Positions 13,188 through 16,498 of a DNA stretch of 16,498 nucleotides are shown here, one piece after another (position 1 is the first letter of the stretch; every line of letters starts with the position of its first letter). Both the position numbers and the translations under genes were made by a program. Source of the DNA: Pseudomonadota bacterium (GTDB taxonomy: Bacteria > Pseudomonadota > Gammaproteobacteria > Burkholderiales > Burkholderiaceae_B); the NCBI GenBank assembly GCA_023427085.1, contig JAEZBO010000128.1, positions 1-16,498 of the forward strand, read 5' to 3'. A model generated the notes under the pieces. It saw only the letters and a list, made by a program, of their open reading frames with translations. It ran no database searches and was not told where the DNA came from.

Positions 13188-14231
13188 ATGCGGATTTTGG
13201 CAACGATAGAACGGATACCCGGCGGCTTGATGATCGTGCCGCTGATGTTGGGCGCGCTGGTCAATACCTTCGCGCCACAGGCGCTGGAGATCGGCGGCTT
13301 CACGCAGGCGCTGTTCAAGGACGGCGCGATGGCGGTGATCGGCATGTTCCTGGTCTGCATGGGCGCGCAGCTGCCCATCAAGGCGACCGGCCCGGTCGCC
13401 GAAAAAGGCCTGGCGATTCTGATCGGCAAATACGTGGCCGGCGCGGGCGTCGGCCTGGCGGTGGGCCTGATGATGCCCGACGGCATGTTGTGGGGCCTGG
13501 CGCCGCTGGCGATCATCGCGGCCATGACCAACTCCAACGGTGGACTGTTCCTGGCGCTGACGTCCGAGTTCGGCAACAAGACCGACCGCAGTTCGATCGC
13601 GGTCATCGCGTTCAACGACGGGCCGTTCCTGACGCTGATCACACTGGGCGCCGCCGGCCTGGCGCAGATTCCGCTCGAGGCGGTGATCGCCGTCATCGTG
13701 CCGATCCTGATCGGTTTTGTGCTGGGCAACCTGGATGAGGAGATCCGCGAGTTCCTGTCCAAGGGCGAAAAACTGCTGATCCCGTTCTTTGCGTTTCCGC
13801 TCGGCACCGGCATCAGCCTGACCACGCTGTTCGATGCGGGCATGTCCGGTGTGCTGCTGGGCGTGCTGACGGTGCTGATTTCCGGCGGCCTGGCGATGCT
13901 GGTGCTGTGGCTGGTGCAGGTGGCGCGACGCCGGCCGCCGCATCGGCGCAACCTGATCTCGGCGGTGGCCGAGTCCTCGACGGCGGGCAACGCCGTCGCC
14001 ACGCCCGCCGTGGTGGCCGCCGCCGACCCGGCCTACGCGGCGATCGCCAATGCCGCGACCGCCCAGATCGCGGCAGCCGTGGTGACGACCGCCATCCTCA
14101 CGCCGATCGCCACGGTGCTGGTCTACCGCTGGCAGATGCGCCGCGGCATCGATCCGATGCAAGAGTACGAGGACCCCGAACTGAACGGCACGGCCGAGCC
14201 GCCCGAGACCGCGCGGCCGCAGCCGGCTTGA
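13188..14231 (+). CDS. 2-keto-3-deoxygluconate permease family transporter (KdgT-like)
   Basis: 347 residues from the ATG at 13188. AAGGAG at 13172-13177 supports this start over an upstream in-frame one at 13095 that lies inside the GntR gene. About ten hydrophobic segments are present. The start MRILATIERIPGGLMIVPLMLGAL-type sequence, AAMTNSNGGLFLALTSEFG and AFNDGPFLTL are hallmarks of the KdgT family, inner-membrane proton symporters for 2-keto-3-deoxy-D-gluconate and related acids. The C-terminal half contains STAGNAVATPAVVAAADP, also conserved in the family, and a polar proline-rich tail follows the last helix. It lies between the GntR regulator and the UxaA-type dehydratase (14-nt gap), forming a three-gene uptake and catabolism operon. 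The actual substrate may be another hexuronate-derived acid, since no kdgK or kdgA is in view. Confidence 0.88.
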   Translation: MRILATIERIPGGLMIVPLMLGALVNTFAPQALEIGGFTQALFKDGAMAVIGMFLVCMGAQLPIKATGPVAEKGLAILIGKYVAGAGVGLAVGLMMPDGMLWGLAPLAIIAAMTNSNGGLFLALTSEFGNKTDRSSIAVIAFNDGPFLTLITLGAAGLAQIPLEAVIAVIVPILIGFVLGNLDEEIREFLSKGEKLLIPFFAFPLGTGISLTTLFDAGMSGVLLGVLTVLISGGLAMLVLWLVQVARRRPPHRRNLISAVAESSTAGNAVATPAVVAAADPAYAAIANAATAQIAAAVVTTAILTPIATVLVYRWQMRRGIDPMQEYEDPELNGTAEPPETARPQPA

Positions 14232-14245
14232 ATCCAGGAGGCTTC

Positions 14246-15904
14246 ATGTCACCCAAATACCTGCTTCCCACCGATCAGGACAACGTCGCCATCGTGACGC
14301 GCCGCGTCGAGGCCGCCGAGCCGATCGAGATCGACGGTGTCAGCGTGCCCGCCAGCCAGGTGGTGCTGCCGGGCCACCGGCTCTGCATCAAGCCGATCCG
14401 CCGCGGCGAAGCCCTGCTGTCGTGGGGCCTGCCGTTCGGTACCGCGCTGCACGACATCGCGCCGGGCGACTACATCTGCAACGCCAAGGCGCGAGACGTG
14501 CTGCGCCAGCGCAATCCGGACGACTACGACGACAGCCTGGTCGCCAACTTCGAGGACCGCGACACCGTTGCCGAACGCATCCTGCCGGCCGCGCCCGAGT
14601 ACGGCCGCAACGTCGCCGACCTGGACGACGGCCTGGGCTTCGAGGGCTTTTTCCGTGGCGCCGAGCGCGGCTGGGGCACCCGCAACTACCTGGTGCTGAT
14701 CGGCGTGACCTCGCGCGCACGCAGCCTGGTGCTCAAGGCCGCCGAAGCGCTGCAGTCGCGCCATCCGGCGCAGGGCGGCTTCGACGGCGTGGTGCCGGTG
14801 GTGCATACCGAAGGCGGCGGCGCCGGGCGGCCCAACAATCTCGAACTGCTGGTCCGCACGCTGGCCGGCTTCGCGCTCAACCCCAACGCCGGCGCGGCGA
14901 TCCTGGTCAACGAGGCCGGCTCGCCGGTCTCCAGCGCGATGCTGCGCCAGGCGCTGGATGGCTGGCCGATTCCGGCCACGCAGTACCAGGTGCGGCTCCA
15001 CGACGCCGACGGCGCGCGTCCCGAAGACGACGTCGACCAGCTGGTCGCGCTGGGCGATGCGCTGATGCCGGCACTGGCGGCGCAGCGCCGCGAGTTCGCG
15101 CCGCTGTCGGGCATCCGGCTGGGCCTGCAGTGCGGCGGGTCGGATGCGTTCTCGGGCGTGACCGCCAACCAGGTGCTGGGCAAGGCCGTGCATCAGCTGA
15201 TCCGCCGCGGCGGCACCGCCAACCTGGCCGAGACCGACGAGCTGATCGGCGCCGAGCAGCACGTGTTGCAGCGCACCGCCGACGCCGCCACCTACGACGC
15301 CTTCCTGTCGGTGCAGCAGCGCTTCAAGGACTACGCCCAGGCGCACGGCAACACCGCCGAGGGCAACGTGTCGGGCGGCAATCTGTATCGCGGCCTCTAC
15401 AACATCACGCTCAAGTCGCTGGGCGCGGCCCGCAAGAAGGACCCGGCCACGTTTGTCGACCGCGTCATCGACTACGGCGAGCCGATGCTCGAGCCGGGCT
15501 ATTACTTCATGGACAGCCCTGGCAACGACCTGGAGGCCATCGCCGGCCAGGTCGCCGCGGGCGCCAACCTGATCCTGTTCACCACCGGCAACGGCTCGAT
15601 CACGAACTTCCCGTTCGTGCCGACCATCAAGATCGTCACGACCCAGGAGCGCTTCTCGCTGCTGGCCTCGGACATGGACTTCAACGCCGGCACGGTGCTG
15701 CACGGTGCCGGCATGGACGAGGTGGCCGGCCAGCTGTTCGATGCGATCCTGCGCGCCAGCGGCGGCGAGCGCACCAAGGGCGAGGCCACCGGCCAGTATC
15801 AGACGCAGATCTGGCGCAACTGGTACCTGCCGATGGCGCAGTCGCCCTGCTGGAAGTTGAGGTCGACGACGCAGGTCGAGGCGCCGCGGGTGACCGAATG
15901 GTGA
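14246..15904 (+). CDS. UxaA/GarD-family sugar-acid dehydratase, 3' end chimeric
   Basis: 552 residues as read; a strong ribosome site (AGGAGG, 14236-14241) precedes the ATG. The N-terminal SAF domain (about 12-85) runs from VAIVTRRVEAAEPIEIDG to GDYICNAKARDVL. The large altronate/galactarate dehydratase domain follows, with GTRNYLVLIGV, HTEGGG, LQCGGSDAFSG (Cys296), TTGNGSITNFPFVPTIKI and DMDFNAG. The family removes water from altronate, galactarate or a related acid to give a 2-keto-3-deoxy acid. This member has HTEGGG and DMDFNAG where classic members have cysteines, so it belongs to a divergent branch and its substrate is uncertain. The last residues are not genuine: from about residue 526 (after QTQIWRN) the codons are antisense to the CpaE gene on the other strand. 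The true C-terminus, perhaps only a few residues, is missing. Confidence 0.82.
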   Translation: MSPKYLLPTDQDNVAIVTRRVEAAEPIEIDGVSVPASQVVLPGHRLCIKPIRRGEALLSWGLPFGTALHDIAPGDYICNAKARDVLRQRNPDDYDDSLVANFEDRDTVAERILPAAPEYGRNVADLDDGLGFEGFFRGAERGWGTRNYLVLIGVTSRARSLVLKAAEALQSRHPAQGGFDGVVPVVHTEGGGAGRPNNLELLVRTLAGFALNPNAGAAILVNEAGSPVSSAMLRQALDGWPIPATQYQVRLHDADGARPEDDVDQLVALGDALMPALAAQRREFAPLSGIRLGLQCGGSDAFSGVTANQVLGKAVHQLIRRGGTANLAETDELIGAEQHVLQRTADAATYDAFLSVQQRFKDYAQAHGNTAEGNVSGGNLYRGLYNITLKSLGAARKKDPATFVDRVIDYGEPMLEPGYYFMDSPGNDLEAIAGQVAAGANLILFTTGNGSITNFPFVPTIKIVTTQERFSLLASDMDFNAGTVLHGAGMDEVAGQLFDAILRASGGERTKGEATGQYQTQIWRNWYLPMAQSPCWKLRSTTQVEAPRVTEW

Positions 15905-16389
15905 AGCTGGAAGGCGGTCTGGAGGGTCAGCGTGGTCGTTCCGACACCGCCGGCCGCGGGCATGAAGGTGTAGATCTGCGATTCCGTGTTTTCCTCGCGC
16001 CCCGGTCCCTGCAGCACGCGGATGCAGGAGCGCACGAGGTCGGCGGTCGTCAGCGGCTTCACCAGGAAGTCGGCGACCTGCAGCTGCACCAGGATGCGCA
16101 CGGCCGCCGCGTTGAACTCCTGCGTCACCACCAGGATCGGCGACCTCCCCTCCAGGCGGCGCGTGATGCGCTGCAGCGCCTCGACCTCCTCCAGCTTCGC
16201 CGCATCCATGTCTATGATGACGGCGTCGCAGCCGGACTCCTGGATTTCGCCGCGTAGCTCGACGACGCTCTTCTCGACGGTGGTGAGCTGGATCAGGTCG
16301 GAGGACGCGAACGCCGCCCTGCTGTCCTGCACGAAGGTCATATCCGTCGAGACGAGGACGATCCGCTTGGTCTTGCTGGGAGTGGCCAT
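15799..16389 (-). CDS. CpaE/TadZ pilus-assembly protein, truncated (N-terminal half only)
   Basis: Reads as 196 residues, but homologous sequence ends near residue 185 (position about 15838), and the last 11 residues are antisense to the dehydratase gene. An intact CpaE has about 380-400 residues. Residues 1-125 form a receiver-like domain with VIIDMDA (Asp60) and FLVKPLT (Lys111). The MinD/ParA-like ATPase then begins with FMPAAGGVGTTTLT (142-155) and CVVDLNFQQGD (173-183). In this P-loop both lysines of the usual KGGxGK are replaced (Ala146, Thr151), beyond the usual degeneracy of CpaE. CpaE/TadZ helps place the Tad (Flp) pilus machine at the inner membrane. Another tad-locus gene ends 18 nt upstream. 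As shown here the protein would lack most of its ATPase domain. The start codon has only a weak ribosome site. Confidence 0.75.
   Translation of the reverse strand: MATPSKTKRIVLVSTDMTFVQDSRAAFASSDLIQLTTVEKSVVELRGEIQESGCDAVIIDMDAAKLEEVEALQRITRRLEGRSPILVVTQEFNAAAVRILVQLQVADFLVKPLTTADLVRSCIRVLQGPGREENTESQIYTFMPAAGGVGTTTLTLQTAFQLHHSVTRGASTCVVDLNFQQGDCAIGRYQLRQICV
15825..15850. other. Junction joining the dehydratase and cpaE gene ends
   Basis: The plus-strand dehydratase and the minus-strand cpaE both lose family-like sequence in this interval and overlap by 106 bp, each completed by antisense of the other. No insertion sequence, direct repeat or inverted repeat is visible at the point. The exact base cannot be fixed by eye. 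Chimeric contig or recent rearrangement are the two explanations. Confidence 0.65.
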
Positions 16390-16407
16390 GCTCTATTGCC
16401 CGTGTAG

Positions 16408-16498
16408 TTAGTTGCCGCTGCCGCTCATCGTCTGCGATTGCCCGGCGTTCGACGCACCCGCTGCGTCCGCCGGCGCGGTTGCGCGCGCCGCCGGCACC
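16408..16498 (-). CDS. C-terminal end of a gene upstream of cpaE (probably tad/cpa locus), partial
   Basis: A minus-strand frame enters from the right edge and ends in TAA at 16410-16408, 18 nt before the cpaE start. About 29 residues are visible, rich in Ala, Pro, Ser and Gly and ending QSQTMSGSGN, which looks like a disordered tail. In tad loci the gene before cpaE is often the secretin (cpaC/rcpA) or the cpaD lipoprotein, so one of these is likely, but the fragment itself is not diagnostic. The other frames across this stretch give no sensible coding pattern. Confidence 0.45.
   Translation of the reverse strand, partial: VPAARATAPADAAGASNAGQSQTMSGSGN

Noticed and set aside
14249..15703. 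484-codon minus-strand frame opposite the dehydratase
   Set aside because: Antisense shadow of the UxaA-family gene, with no motifs of its own.

Overview
The window is a GC-rich (roughly 70%) bacterial chromosome fragment with tightly packed genes. The gene families present (a purine-type permease with a C-terminal extension, a DUF2946/SCO/PCuAC/TonB-receptor copper operon, a YdeP-type oxidoreductase with a FocA-like channel, and a GntR/KdgT/UxaA sugar-acid cluster) suggest a betaproteobacterium of the Burkholderiales, perhaps near Bordetella/Achromobacter. This placement is inference from gene content only. I see no rRNA, tRNA, CRISPR array or insertion sequence.

Layout. 1-335: C-terminal end of an NCS2-type permease. 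459-2156: secreted lipoprotein of the tannase/feruloyl esterase family. 2321-3574: MFS exporter of the EntS/MFS_3 type. A repeat-bearing convergent gap (3575-3747) follows. 8041-3748, minus strand: a probable copper-responsive operon in the order DUF2946 small protein (CruR-like, with a C-terminal RAPP motif), an unannotated 82-residue basic protein built from nine R-S-x-A-T pentapeptides, SCO1-like lipoprotein, PCuAC copper chaperone, TonB-dependent receptor. 8080-8868: divergent spermidine synthase-like protein. 12009-8904, minus strand: FdhF/YdeP molybdopterin oxidoreductase followed by a formate/nitrite-type channel. 12302-12421: promoter and two operator-like palindromes. 12422-15904: GntR regulator, 2-keto-3-deoxygluconate-type permease and UxaA/GarD-type dehydratase. 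16498-15799, minus strand: C-terminal end of an unidentified tad/cpa-locus gene and an N-terminal piece of CpaE/TadZ.

How the genes work together. In the copper operon the TonB receptor would bring copper or a copper chelate through the outer membrane, and PCuAC and SCO would pass copper to cytochrome oxidase assembly. The first gene resembles CruR of Bordetella pertussis, a nascent-peptide copper sensor that controls Rho-dependent termination of the downstream genes. The new element here is the RSxAT repeat ORF and the C-rich RNA tract that lie exactly where such termination would act. The GntR/KdgT/UxaA set is a small uptake-plus-dehydration module for a hexuronate-derived acid, probably controlled by the GntR protein through two palindromes 74 bp (about seven helical turns) apart.

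The right end looks abnormal. The UxaA gene and the CpaE gene run into each other near 15825-15850, and each is completed by antisense sequence of the other. This indicates either a genome rearrangement or a chimeric assembly.
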